Below, in pieces: positions 1-9,577 of a stretch of 64,000 bases of DNA; position 1 is the stretch's first letter; every line of letters starts with the position of its first letter. Location of the stretch: contig JADKFX010000001.1 of the NCBI GenBank assembly GCA_016717265.1, positions 1-64,000 of the forward strand, written 5' to 3'. The position numbers and the translations under genes are program-made. Below the pieces are notes generated by a model that was given only the letters and a program-made list of their open reading frames with translations, ran no database searches and was not told the origin of the DNA. This DNA comes from Saprospiraceae bacterium (GTDB lineage Bacteria > Bacteroidota > Bacteroidia > Chitinophagales > Saprospiraceae).

Positions 1-64
1 CACCCTAAAAGACGACACGACCGACAACAAACAAACAGAAACGAAGGACAAAAGCTAACGCTTC

Positions 65-129
65 GCAAAATTAAAAGAGGTGTTTTGCCAACGCACTTGC
101 CGACACAAAAACACCACATTTAATTTTGC
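65..129. repeat. Defence-module hairpin, left end of type III module
   Basis: Arms 65-87 and 106-129 pair over about 22 bp. The only mismatches inside the stem are where ACA in the right arm faces AGA in the left. The loop contains CCAACGCACTTGCC. It lies upstream of the module promoter. One of six hairpins bracketing the three large defence operons. Confidence 0.6.
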
Positions 130-193
130 CCAACCGCACCAAAAGCCCACCCACCACCCGACAAGTGGAATGTTGAAAATTTGGAGGCAACTT

Positions 194-227
194 TTGACCC
201 TTTTTCTAAAAATAATTTTTACATTTG
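194..227 (+). promoter_or_regulatory. Candidate promoter of the type III R-M operon
   Basis: TTG at 194-196, 23-bp spacer, TACATTTG at 220-227, matching the Bacteroidota form TTTG-N19/23-TAnnTTTG. It lies about 30 bp before the TTG start proposed for the regulator. Confidence 0.5.
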
Positions 228-257
228 CCAATATTTGTCAAGTCAAAAGAAAGCACA

Positions 258-559
258 TTGAAAACAATTGGGACGACATTACGAGAATTAAGAGAAGCAA
301 AAGGACTATTGCTTAAGAAGTTGGAGCTAAACTTTCGCTTGACCCAACCATCTTGAGCAAAATCGAGCAAGACAAACGAATGCCGACAAAAGAGCAAGTA
401 AAATCACTTGCCAACTTTTATAAAGACCAAAAGAATGAAGTTATAATTGCTTGGCTTTCAGACAAACTTTATTATGAAGTTCAAGACGAAGATTTGGCAT
501 TACAAGCAATGCAAGTAGCAGAAGAGAAAATTAAATACAATAAAAAGAAAACAAAATAA
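258..559 (+). pseudogene. XRE-family regulator of the R-M operon, frameshifted
   Basis: The frame opened by TTG at 258 reads as the first helices of an XRE helix-turn-helix (GTTLRELREAKGLLLKK). The rest of the family pattern (VGAKLSLDPTILSKIEQDKR, then an acidic C-terminal part ending AEEKIKYNKKK) continues from about 320 in the -1 frame to the stop at 557-559. One base appears to be missing in the A-rich stretch near 315-320. Such regulators commonly precede R-M genes and control their expression. The stop overlaps the next start (TAATG). The shift could be a real lesion, a programmed event or a sequencing error. ATG 353 would give only the C-terminal 68 residues. Confidence 0.65.
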
Positions 560-1518
560 TGGCTGTAGATTTTTCCGAAATATTAGTTGTTGGAGTTTCC
601 AGCCGAGCACTTTTCAATCTTGAAAAGGAAAATGAAATTTTTAATACCGAAGGTATTTCTGGTTTCAGAAAATATCAACTTGAACACGAAGACGAACCTT
701 TAGAACTTGGAACAGCTTTCCACCTTGTTCAAAGTTTATTGCACTTAAATGAAAACGCTAAGAAAAGAATTGTTGAAGTTGTTGTAATGTCGAGAAACAG
801 CCCCGAAACAGGTGTAAGAATTATGAACTCCGTTGGTAAATACAATTTGGACATTACAAGAATGGCGTTTAGTGGTGGCGAACCTTTAGCACCTTATATA
901 GATGCTTTTGATATTGACTTATTTTTAAGCAAAGACCTTAAAGATGTTCAAAGTGTAATTGATTCTAAAAAATGTGCAGCCGCCTATATTTACGAACCGC
1001 CAACAGAATTTAAACCCAGTGACAACAGAGTGAAAATTGCATTTGATGCAGATGCAGTTTTGTTTTCTGACGAATCGGAACACAGATACAAAACAGAAGG
1101 AATTGAAGCATTTCATAAATACGAGCAAGAACATCAAGACGAACCATTGGGAGAAGGTCCTTTTGCAAAATTGCTAATTAAACTTTCAAAAATTCAAGAA
1201 GAATTACCAACAACAATTGAACTTTCTCCTTTGCGAATTGCAATTGTAACAGCAAGAAATGCACCGTCACATATGAGAGTTATCAAAACGCTTCGCAAAT
1301 GGGGCGTATATGTTGACGAAGCATATTTTTTGGGCGGACTTTCTAAAGACAATGTTTTAAAAGCATTTGGAGCACACATATTTTTTGACGACCAAGAAGT
1401 TCACCTAACGGAATCATCAAAAGTAGTTCCTTCTGGAAAAGTGCCCTATGCATCAGATTCTCCATTACTGAAATTAAATGGAAAAGTATCAATCACTAAA
1501 GCAACAGACAAGAAATGA
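559..1518 (+). CDS. Cytosolic 5'-nucleotidase family protein in R-M operon
   Basis: 319 residues. The two halves carry related segments (TEGISGFRKYQLEHEDEPL near 30 and TEGIEAFHKYEQEHQDEPL near 180). The second half has a HAD-like nucleophile (AFDADAVLFSDESE), a VTARNAPSHMRVIKTLRKWG segment and FFDDQ, as in cytosolic 5'-nucleotidases of PF06189, which dephosphorylate nucleoside monophosphates. The start overlaps the regulator stop and the end overlaps mod by 4 bp, so it is translationally coupled to the restriction genes. The role here is inferred only: nucleotide depletion during infection, or clearance of DNA breakdown products. Family call good, role open. Confidence 0.75.
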   Translation: MAVDFSEILVVGVSSRALFNLEKENEIFNTEGISGFRKYQLEHEDEPLELGTAFHLVQSLLHLNENAKKRIVEVVVMSRNSPETGVRIMNSVGKYNLDITRMAFSGGEPLAPYIDAFDIDLFLSKDLKDVQSVIDSKKCAAAYIYEPPTEFKPSDNRVKIAFDADAVLFSDESEHRYKTEGIEAFHKYEQEHQDEPLGEGPFAKLLIKLSKIQEELPTTIELSPLRIAIVTARNAPSHMRVIKTLRKWGVYVDEAYFLGGLSKDNVLKAFGAHIFFDDQEVHLTESSKVVPSGKVPYASDSPLLKLNGKVSITKATDKK

Positions 1519-3452
1519 AATTATACGAAACACTTGAAAAGCAACTAAAAAAAGAACCCAACTTCGTTACCGACAACGGAGAACTTAAAAAATGGGTGGT
1601 AATAAATAAAGCACAGAATTATGATGCTGAACTTATTGGCTTGTTGCTTGACGATAAGGAACTGAAAGCAAAATTCTTTCTTGACATCAAAGGTGTTTTG
1701 ATTTTCAACCAATCTTTATTTGTGCAGTTCTTAGAGCAAAAGAATTATTTGAATGACAGCTACACAGCATATAAAAATAAAGTTGGACTAAACATTGACG
1801 GAAAATATTTGAAGCAACGCAACGAAGTTGCTTTAGTTTGGCCATTTAAAGACTGTATTCTAGAAGGTGGACAAAGCCGTGAAGAAGATAAACGAGAAGA
1901 AATATTTTTTAATGAAACCCTTGCACAAGACGAAATTACTCAACTCTTAGAACCAAAGGTTTTAACCAATGCAAAACGCTACACAACAAAAGGTGATAAA
2001 GCATTCGATAAATTCAATAGGGATGAGGATAATTTTATAACGGATAATTTAATTGTTAAGGGTAACAATTTACTTGACCTTTATTCACTAAAAGCCCAAT
2101 TTGAAAATAAGATAAAACTAATATACATTGACCCTCCTTACAATACTGGCGGGGATAGTTTCAGATACAATGACAGTTTCAATCATTCAACTTGGCTGAC
2201 CTTTATTAAAAACAGAATGGAAATAGCAAAATCATTGCTTCGTCCTGATGGTTTTGTTTTTATTTCAATTGATGATAATGAACATCCATATTTACGATTA
2301 GTTTGTGATGAAATTTTTGGCAGACAAAATTTTGTTTCTGATATTATAATTCAATCAAATAAAGGTGGAAGAGATTATTTAAAAATTGCAAAAAGTCACG
2401 AATATTTAATTTGCTATCAAAAATCACCTGATAGTGAAATGAATGAAATTGAAAAAACAGACGTAACTCATCAATACAAGGACTCGAAAGGTGGTTTTAA
2501 TTTGAGAGAACTAAGGAATCGTAATCCGAAATTTCACAAAGGCAATCGTCCAAATTTATTTTATCCGTTCTACGTTAATGAAAAAAGTAAAGATGAGAAT
2601 GGATTTTGTGCAGTTTCATTAGTTCCGAAGAAAGGATTTGAAATACAAGCTGTTCCATTAAATAGCACAGGTAAGGAAAGTTGCTGGCGTTGGGGAAAAC
2701 CTAAATCTGAATCAAACAGCAATGAAGACCTTGATAAAACAGAAGTTGTTGCAAAACAGAAAGGTGATGGTGGTTGGAATGTTTATGAAAAACATAGAAA
2801 AACAACTGGAAAAGTTAAATCAATATGGGATGATAGTGCAGTTCGCACAGAAGCAGGAACAAAAGAACTTCGTAAATTATTAGTAAATCCAGCGTTTCCA
2901 TTTCCAAAACCTGTTGAACTTATTAAAAGAGTAGTAATGATTGCAAGCGATGAAGGCGATACAATCTTAGATTTTTTTGGTGGTTCAGGAACAACAGCAC
3001 AAGCAGTTCTTGAGATTAATCAAGAAGCTGAAGAACCAAGAAATTTTATAATCTGCGAACAACTTGACTACGTTGAAACAATAACAATTGAAAGAATTAA
3101 AAAGGTAATCGAACAAAACAAAAATGGTGAATTTGTTTATTTGGAACTCAAAAAATACAATCAAAACTTCATTGAACAAATTAAATCTGCCAAAGACAAA
3201 AAAGCAGTGTTGAAAATTTGGGGAGAAATGAAAACAAAATCTTTCCTTAACTACAATGTTGATTTGCAAAAGCAAGAAGAAAATATTGAAGATTTTAAAG
3301 CATTGACTTTAGAAGAACAAAAACAACATTTGGTTGAGCTATTAGACAAAAACCAATTGTATGTAAATCTTTCTTCATTGAACGATAAAGACTTTGCCGT
3401 TTCAGCCGAAGAAAAGAAAGTAACCCAAGATTTTTACCAACTTAAAAAATAA
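1515..3452 (+). CDS. mod: Type III restriction-modification DNA methyltransferase (Mod)
   Basis: 645 residues, normal for Mod. It is an N6-adenine methyltransferase of the beta order: the catalytic motif DPPYNTGGD near residue 206 precedes the AdoMet motif DFFGGSGTT near 486. The region between (about 280-430) is the likely target-recognition part. Mod binds the asymmetric site, methylates adenine on one strand and supplies specificity to Res. The start overlaps the 5'-nucleotidase stop (ATGA) and res starts 5 bp after its stop. Reading frame intact, with no phase-variable repeat seen. Confidence 0.93.
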   Translation: MKLYETLEKQLKKEPNFVTDNGELKKWVVINKAQNYDAELIGLLLDDKELKAKFFLDIKGVLIFNQSLFVQFLEQKNYLNDSYTAYKNKVGLNIDGKYLKQRNEVALVWPFKDCILEGGQSREEDKREEIFFNETLAQDEITQLLEPKVLTNAKRYTTKGDKAFDKFNRDEDNFITDNLIVKGNNLLDLYSLKAQFENKIKLIYIDPPYNTGGDSFRYNDSFNHSTWLTFIKNRMEIAKSLLRPDGFVFISIDDNEHPYLRLVCDEIFGRQNFVSDIIIQSNKGGRDYLKIAKSHEYLICYQKSPDSEMNEIEKTDVTHQYKDSKGGFNLRELRNRNPKFHKGNRPNLFYPFYVNEKSKDENGFCAVSLVPKKGFEIQAVPLNSTGKESCWRWGKPKSESNSNEDLDKTEVVAKQKGDGGWNVYEKHRKTTGKVKSIWDDSAVRTEAGTKELRKLLVNPAFPFPKPVELIKRVVMIASDEGDTILDFFGGSGTTAQAVLEINQEAEEPRNFIICEQLDYVETITIERIKKVIEQNKNGEFVYLELKKYNQNFIEQIKSAKDKKAVLKIWGEMKTKSFLNYNVDLQKQEENIEDFKALTLEEQKQHLVELLDKNQLYVNLSSLNDKDFAVSAEEKKVTQDFYQLKK

Positions 3453-3457
3453 GCAGA

Positions 3458-6019
3458 ATGAGTTTTTTACACGACACATTGGTGCAGGAGTTTGGTAAAA
3501 GAGAAATTGCCCGTGTTCCTCTTCCCAATTACATAACTGACAATCTTAAACCTGGTTTTGGTCAACGACCTTATCAAATAGAATCTTTTCAGCGTTATAT
3601 TCTTTGCCATACAGAAGATTTTACAGGCAGACCCAAAAAACCGTTTCACTTGTTGTATAATATGGCAACAGGTAGCGGAAAGACTTTAGTAATGGCTGGC
3701 TTAATGCTTTACTTGTATGAAAAAGGTTTTAGAAACTTTTTGTTTTTCGTTAACTCAAACAACATCATCAAGAAAACGAAGGACAATTTTTTGAATCCAC
3801 AGGCTTCAAAATATTTGTTCAATGACAAAATAGTAATTGACGGAAAGGAAGTTTATATAAAGGAAACAGACACCTTTGAAAGTGCTGATGATAAAAACAT
3901 CAATATCAAATTCACGACTATTCAGCAACTGCATATTGATTTAAACAACACCAAAGAAAACAGCGTTACTTACGAAGATTTCAAGGACAAAAAAATGGTG
4001 CTCATAGCAGATGAAGCACATCATTTAAGTTCTGCAACAAAAAACAACGGTGATTTATTTGGCAGTTGGGAAGGAACTGTAATTGAAATTCTAAAACAGA
4101 ATTTCGACAACATACTTTTAGAATTTACCGCTACGCTTGACTATGATAATGCCGAAATCTTAAAAAAGTATCAAGACAAGGTAATTTTCAAATACGACCT
4201 TGCTCAATTCAGAATTGACAAATATTCAAAAGAAATAAATCTTATCAGGTCAGGCTTTGACCAGCAAGAAAGAATTATACAAGCATTGATATTGAACTTG
4301 TATCGTCAAGAGTTGGCAACAGCCAACAATATCAATTTAAAGCCTGTTATTCTATTCAAAGCAAAAAAGACAATTAAAGAATCCGAACAAAACAAAGTAG
4401 ATTTTCATAATCTCATTGATTTAATGTCAGCCCAATTGGTTGACCAAATTAGAAATACGGCAACAGTTACAATAGTTCAAAAAGCGTTTAACTTTTTTGA
4501 TTCAATAAATATTTCATCAGCCGAGATTTCAAGAAGAATAAAATCGAATTTCCGTTTTGAAAATTGCATCAGTGCAAATAATGATGAAGAAGCAGAGAAG
4601 AATCAGTTGCTTTTAAATACGCTAGAAGATGAGAACAATCCAATCCGAGCAGTTTTTGCAGTGCAAAAATTAAACGAAGGTTGGGACGTTTTAAATCTTT
4701 ATGATATTGTTCGTTTATACGAAGGTCAAAACACAGGAGGAACAAATACAACCGTTGGAGCAACAACACTTGCAGAAGCCCAATTAATTGGACGAGGAGC
4801 AAGATATTTTCCTTTTGCATTAGAAGAAGGACAAGACAAATACACAAGAAAGTATGATGATGACCAAGCCAACGATTTAAAAATACTCGAAGAACTTTAT
4901 TACCATACAAAAGAAGACAGCCGATACATTTCAGAATTGAAGAAAGCACTTGTAGAATCAGGAATTTACGAGGACGAAGATAAATTGGTAACAAAGCAAC
5001 TTACTTTAAAACTTGACTTTAAAGAAACTGAATTTTATAAGACTGGTAAAGTTGTTTACAACAAGAAAGTTGAGAAAAGCTATAACAATGTAAAATCGTT
5101 TGCAGACTTAGGAGTTTCAAAACGAAATTTTGCTTTTACACTTTCATCGGGTTCAGGTAGAATTTCAAGTGCATTTAGTAAAGAAGAAGAAACTACAACC
5201 GAAAAGACAGAAAGCAAAGACATTAAAGTTTCAGCTATTCCAAAACACATCATTCGTTTTGCATTGGCTCAAAATCCATATTTCTACTTTGACAGTTTAG
5301 AAAGGTTTTTTCCTAACGTAGAATCACATTCAAACTTTATTGACGGCAAAGACTATTTGGGTGGTTTGGAAATCACTTTCAATGCTTCAAAAGCAAGACT
5401 TGCAAACATTTCAAATCACGACTTTTTATTAGCTATTCAAGGTCTATTGCAAAGTATTGAAATGGAAATAAAATCAAACTTGACAGAGTTTGAAGGTTCA
5501 GACTACATCAAAGAATATGTTCACAAGGTTTTCAAAGACAAGGAAATCAAAGTTTACAAAGACAGTGAAAGAGCAGACGGACAAGAAGCACTTGTAGCAA
5601 ATGAACCTTGGTATGTTTACAATGCAAACTACGGAACTAGCGAAGAGAAAAAATTTGTTGAATTGTTTCAAAGACGCTTTGAAGGACTAAAAGAAAAGTT
5701 TACTAACATTTACTTAATCCGTAACGAAAGAGAAATTAAAATCATTGATAAATTAGGCAGAGCATTTGAACCTGACTTTGTTTTATTCTGCAAACAGAAA
5801 AAAGGAAAAGAGTTGACATATCAAGTTTTCATTGAGCCAAAAGGTGCTCACTTAATTGCCAACGACAAGTGGAAAGAAGAGTTTTTAAAACAAATCAGAG
5901 AAGAAGAAAAGACCATCAAAATTGACACAGACAATTATGTAATTACTGGTGTTCCTTTCTACAATTATGCAAACGAAAACGAGTTTAAAAAGACATTGGA
6001 GGACACATTGAAAATATAG
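3458..6019 (+). CDS. res: Type III restriction enzyme subunit (Res)
   Basis: 853 residues. Superfamily 2 helicase core with Walker A ATGSGKT near 70 and Walker B ADEAHH near 184, and a motif VI-type region QLIGRGARYFPF near 445. The C-terminal PD-(D/E)XK nuclease reads EPDFVLF...QVFIEPKG near 770-795, with D, E and K in place. Res translocates or signals along DNA with ATP and cuts when two Mod-bound sites meet head to head. Last gene of the operon. Ten bases after the stop the module-end hairpin at 6029 begins. Confidence 0.93.
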   Translation: MSFLHDTLVQEFGKREIARVPLPNYITDNLKPGFGQRPYQIESFQRYILCHTEDFTGRPKKPFHLLYNMATGSGKTLVMAGLMLYLYEKGFRNFLFFVNSNNIIKKTKDNFLNPQASKYLFNDKIVIDGKEVYIKETDTFESADDKNINIKFTTIQQLHIDLNNTKENSVTYEDFKDKKMVLIADEAHHLSSATKNNGDLFGSWEGTVIEILKQNFDNILLEFTATLDYDNAEILKKYQDKVIFKYDLAQFRIDKYSKEINLIRSGFDQQERIIQALILNLYRQELATANNINLKPVILFKAKKTIKESEQNKVDFHNLIDLMSAQLVDQIRNTATVTIVQKAFNFFDSINISSAEISRRIKSNFRFENCISANNDEEAEKNQLLLNTLEDENNPIRAVFAVQKLNEGWDVLNLYDIVRLYEGQNTGGTNTTVGATTLAEAQLIGRGARYFPFALEEGQDKYTRKYDDDQANDLKILEELYYHTKEDSRYISELKKALVESGIYEDEDKLVTKQLTLKLDFKETEFYKTGKVVYNKKVEKSYNNVKSFADLGVSKRNFAFTLSSGSGRISSAFSKEEETTTEKTESKDIKVSAIPKHIIRFALAQNPYFYFDSLERFFPNVESHSNFIDGKDYLGGLEITFNASKARLANISNHDFLLAIQGLLQSIEMEIKSNLTEFEGSDYIKEYVHKVFKDKEIKVYKDSERADGQEALVANEPWYVYNANYGTSEEKKFVELFQRRFEGLKEKFTNIYLIRNEREIKIIDKLGRAFEPDFVLFCKQKKGKELTYQVFIEPKGAHLIANDKWKEEFLKQIREEEKTIKIDTDNYVITGVPFYNYANENEFKKTLEDTLKI

Positions 6020-6028
6020 CCAACGCAT

Positions 6029-6094
6029 TTGGTGGCACATTTGCAAAACCGCACAAGCCCACGCTAAAGCCAAGTTTTGCAAAAGAGCCACCAA
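6029..6094. repeat. Defence-module hairpin, right end of type III module
   Basis: Arms 6029-6049 and 6074-6094 pair over 21 bp apart from two A/A mismatches (ACA facing AGA). The loop is CGCACAAGCCCACGC. The hairpin is flanked on both sides by direct GCCAACGCA. It lies just after the res stop. It lacks a following T tract, so a simple terminator is unlikely. Confidence 0.65.
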
Positions 6095-6157
6095 GCCAAC
6101 GCACCAAGACAGTCACGAAATGACAGCGAACAAACACGACAGAAAAGAAGGGCGAAG

Positions 6158-6289
6158 TGCTAACACGGGTTTGGCAAAAGTGGCGGTTCAGTCCTACGCA
6201 GACACATTGGTGGTTAATCAAAGTTTGGTTCTCCGCATCAACATTTGTGGTGAAAATCGCCACCTTCGCCAAGCCCGAAACCGTTAGCG
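6158..6289 (+). repeat. attC-like site 1 (family E)
   Basis: R'' GTGCTAAC ends at 6164; arms GGGTTTGGCAAAAGTGGCG and CGCCACCTTCGCCAAGCCC; R' GTTAGCG starts at 6283. No TAnnTTTG in the loop. It closes the unit holding the type III module, whose 5' end lies outside the window. Confidence 0.75.
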
Positions 6290-6489
6290 GCAAGTGTAAA
6301 ACGACACTACAACCATTGAACAGACGACTAAAAATTGAACATTAAAACAAGGACAAACCATTTTGACAGTTGGACAACATACAGACCATATTTCAAGCGG
6401 ACAACGAGTAAGCCGACACTCATTTCCGACCCTGTGTTTTTTATTTTTTCCCCACCCGCATTTTTTAAAAACAATTTTAGCCAGCCCGC

Positions 6490-6553
6490 AAGTGGCACAT
6501 TTGGCTTTGCCCCACCCGCAAGCCGACCCTTCGCAAAGCCAAAAGAGCCACTT
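6490..6553. repeat. Defence-module hairpin, left end of type I module
   Basis: Arms 6490-6510 and 6533-6553 are complementary over 21 bp except two A/A mismatches where ACA faces AGA. The loop is C-rich (CCCACCCGCAAGCCGACCC). GCCAACGCA follows the right arm. The remainder of 6290-6616 holds only C/A-rich sequence without a gene. Confidence 0.6.
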
Positions 6554-6591
6554 TTTGCCAACGCACAGACCGATTAACGTGATTAAAAAAG

Positions 6592-6599
6592 TAACTTTG
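6592..6599 (+). promoter_or_regulatory. Candidate -7 element of hsd operon
   Basis: TAACTTTG 18 bp before the hsdR ATG fits TAnnTTTG. No clear TTG at the expected upstream distance, so support is partial. Confidence 0.35.
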
Positions 6600-6616
6600 A
6601 CCGATATAAATTTTAG

Positions 6617-9577
6617 ATGATTAAAGAGCAACAAATAGAAGATAGTTTAATAGCCAAACTGACTGACCTGAAATACAGTTACAGGTCGGACATCAAGGAC
6701 AGGGCTTCGCTGGAAAAGAATTTCCGTGAAAAATTTCAGGCTCTCAACAGAGTTAACCTGACCGACTCTGAATTTGCCAGACTACGGGACGAGATAATCA
6801 ATTCAGACGTTTTTGCTTCTTCAAAACGACTAAGAGAAATCAACACCTTCAGTCGTGAGGACGGAACGCCTTTGCATTACACTCTGGTAAATATAAAAGA
6901 CTGGTGTAAAAACGAGTTTGAGGTTATCAATCAACTTCGCATAAATACAGAAAACAGCAACCACCGTTACGATGTGATTTTATTGATTAACGGAATTCCT
7001 GTTGTTCAAATAGAATTAAAAACGCTTGAAGTAAGCCCACGAAAAGCCATGCAGCAAATTGTGGACTACAAAAGTGACCCAGGCAATGGTTATACAAACT
7101 CATTGCTTTGTTTCATGCAGCTTTTTATTGTAACCAATCGCAGTAACACCTATTATTTCGCTAACAACAACTCTTCACATTTCAGCTTTAATGCTGATGA
7201 ACAATTTTTGCCTGTTTATCAATTTGCAAGTGAGGACAATAAAAAAATCACACACATAGACGACTTTTCAGAAAAGTTTTTGAGCAAATGCACCCTGAGC
7301 CAAATGATAAGCAAATACATGGTATTGGTTGCAAGCGAACAAAAGTTGCTTGTCATGCGACCATATCAGATTTATGCAGTTAAGGCAATTGTAAATTCAA
7401 TACAAGAACACAAAGGCAACGGCTACATTTGGCACACAACAGGAAGCGGAAAAACGCTTACTTCTTTCAAAGCATCTACCCTGCTCAAAGACAATCCGAA
7501 TATTGAAAAATGTTTGTTTGTGGTTGACCGCAAAGACTTGGACAGACAAACCCGTGAGGAGTTCAACAAATTTCAGGAAGGTTGCGTTGAGGAAAACACC
7601 AATACAGAAACATTGGTAAAACGAATGCTCTCTGACGATTACGCTAACAAAGTAATTGTTACGACAATTCAAAAATTAGGACTGGCTTTAGACCCAAACA
7701 ACAAGAACAATTATAAAGAACGCTTACAAGCATTAAGCGACAAACGAATTGTTTTCATTTTTGATGAGTGCCATCGTTCACAGTTTGGCGAAAACCATAA
7801 AGCTATCAAAGAGTTTTTTCCGAAAGCACAGTTATTCGGGTTTACTGGAACACCCATTTTTGACGACAATGCAACCTACAAGCAAATTGACGGAACAGTT
7901 GGCTCGTATGTAACAACAAGAGATATTTTTCAAAATCCGTTACACAACTACACCATAACTCATGCAATAGAAGATAGAAACGTATTGCGTTTTCATATTG
8001 ACTATTTCAAACCTGAAAAAAATGTAACGGTTGGAAGCACTGACCATAAAAAAGCGGTTGTAAATGCTATTCTAAAAAAACATGATGCTGCAACACACAG
8101 CAAACGCTTTAACGCTTTATTGGCAACTGCTTCTATCAATGATGCTATTGAATATTACGAACTATTCAAAGACATTCAGGCAAGCAAGACAAAAGAAGAT
8201 GAAAACTTTATTCCATTAAATATTGCTTGTGTGTTTTCACCGCCTGCCGAAGGGAACAAAGACGTTCAGCAATTGCAGGAAGATTTACAACAAGAGAAGG
8301 CAGACAACAAAGTTGAACCTGAAAAGAAGAAAAAAGCACTTGAAGCCATTATCAGTGATTACAACAAACAATATGGCTCAAATCATAAAATCACTGAATT
8401 TGACTTGTATTACCAAGATGTTCAACAACGCATCAAATTTCAAAAGTTCAGCAATGCCGACTATCCACGCAAGAACAAAATTGATTTGGTGATTGTGGTG
8501 GATATGTTGCTTACTGGATTTGACAGCAAATACTTGAACACTTTGTATGTGGACAAGAACCTGAAATTCCACGGATTGATTCAGGCTTTCAGCCGAACCA
8601 ACCGTATTTTGAATGATACCAAACCTTATGGAAACATTTTAGATTTCCGCCAGCAACAAGCCGAAGTTGACAGAGCCATTGCCCTATTCAGCGGAGAAGA
8701 TACAGGACGAGCCAAAGAAATTTGGTTGGTTGACCCTGCTCCGAAAGTGATTGAGAAATACCAAGAGGCAGTGAAAGCAATGGAGAAGTGGATGGAAGAC
8801 AAAAACATGGTAGCAGAGCCGCAAGAAGTTTACAACATCAAAGGTGATGCGGCCCGAGTAGAGTTTATCAATCGTTTTAAAGAAGTGCAACGATTGAAAA
8901 CACAGCTTGACCAATACACTGACCTGAACGAAGAACAGAAATCAAAAATTGACGATTTAATGCCCGAAGAGCAATTGCGTTCGTTCCGTAGTTCGTATTT
9001 AGAAATTGCCAAGCAACTCAAAGAAATTCAGCAAAAAGAAGGCGACAAAGCCCCTGAAAATATTCAGCAGTTGGATTTTGAATTTGTGTTGTTTGCTTCT
9101 TCGGTGGTTGATTATGATTACATAATGAACCTGATTGCCAAATACACACAAGGCACACCGAAAAAGCAGAAAATGACCCGTGACCAATTAATTGGTGTAT
9201 TAAGTAGTAGTTCAAATCTATTGGAAGAACGGGAGGATATTATTGACTACATCAAAAATTTGGAAGTAGGAAAAGCATTAAACGAACATGAAATAAAAGA
9301 CGGCTATCAAAACTTTAAAGAAGCAAAAATTGCCAAACGATTAGCAGAAATAGCACAAAATAATGGCTTGGAGATTTCGGCTTTACAGCAATTTACAACT
9401 TCCATCATTAGCCGAATGATTTTTGATGCTGACAAATTAAGTGAACTTTTTGCCCCTTTAGACTTAGGCTGGAAAGAAAGAACCAAGCGAGAGTTGGCAT
9501 TGATGGAAGAATTGACACCTTTATTAAAAAAACAAGCCGAAGGGCGGGAAATATCAGGACTGAAAGCATATGAATAG
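6617..9577 (+). CDS. hsdR: Type I restriction enzyme, restriction/translocation subunit
   Basis: 986 residues, typical of HsdR. The N-terminal nuclease has RYDVILLINGIPVVQIELKT near 116-136 (D, E and K of the PD-(D/E)XK site). The motor has Walker A TTGSGKT near 275, VVDRKDLDRQTREEF near 305, DECHRSQFGE near 384 and a helicase C domain with QAFSRTNRIL near 660. A helical C-terminal part docks on the methylase. It reels in DNA past the bound complex and cuts at a distance. First gene of the operon and overlaps hsdS by 8 bp. Confidence 0.94.
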   Translation: MIKEQQIEDSLIAKLTDLKYSYRSDIKDRASLEKNFREKFQALNRVNLTDSEFARLRDEIINSDVFASSKRLREINTFSREDGTPLHYTLVNIKDWCKNEFEVINQLRINTENSNHRYDVILLINGIPVVQIELKTLEVSPRKAMQQIVDYKSDPGNGYTNSLLCFMQLFIVTNRSNTYYFANNNSSHFSFNADEQFLPVYQFASEDNKKITHIDDFSEKFLSKCTLSQMISKYMVLVASEQKLLVMRPYQIYAVKAIVNSIQEHKGNGYIWHTTGSGKTLTSFKASTLLKDNPNIEKCLFVVDRKDLDRQTREEFNKFQEGCVEENTNTETLVKRMLSDDYANKVIVTTIQKLGLALDPNNKNNYKERLQALSDKRIVFIFDECHRSQFGENHKAIKEFFPKAQLFGFTGTPIFDDNATYKQIDGTVGSYVTTRDIFQNPLHNYTITHAIEDRNVLRFHIDYFKPEKNVTVGSTDHKKAVVNAILKKHDAATHSKRFNALLATASINDAIEYYELFKDIQASKTKEDENFIPLNIACVFSPPAEGNKDVQQLQEDLQQEKADNKVEPEKKKKALEAIISDYNKQYGSNHKITEFDLYYQDVQQRIKFQKFSNADYPRKNKIDLVIVVDMLLTGFDSKYLNTLYVDKNLKFHGLIQAFSRTNRILNDTKPYGNILDFRQQQAEVDRAIALFSGEDTGRAKEIWLVDPAPKVIEKYQEAVKAMEKWMEDKNMVAEPQEVYNIKGDAARVEFINRFKEVQRLKTQLDQYTDLNEEQKSKIDDLMPEEQLRSFRSSYLEIAKQLKEIQQKEGDKAPENIQQLDFEFVLFASSVVDYDYIMNLIAKYTQGTPKKQKMTRDQLIGVLSSSSNLLEEREDIIDYIKNLEVGKALNEHEIKDGYQNFKEAKIAKRLAEIAQNNGLEISALQQFTTSIISRMIFDADKLSELFAPLDLGWKERTKRELALMEELTPLLKKQAEGREISGLKAYE

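Noticed and set aside
1..20. Window start as the R' box of the type III cassette
   Set aside because: CACCCT at position 1 could follow an unseen GTTAG and match GTGCTAAC at 6157, but only a few bases agree and the GTT is outside the window.
80..316. 78-codon ORF at the window start
   Set aside because: Covers the module hairpin and promoter in a frame different from the XRE regulator; no family pattern.
4569..4994. 141-codon minus-strand ORF
   Set aside because: Lies antisense inside the well-supported res gene; low-complexity Leu-rich translation.
6029..6094. Rho-independent terminators at operon ends
   Set aside because: The stems are not GC-rich and no T tract follows; the conserved loop and matching left-end hairpins argue for another role.
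6157..6345. Short ORF across attC-like site 1
   Set aside because: It translates the hairpin arms and crosses a cassette boundary.
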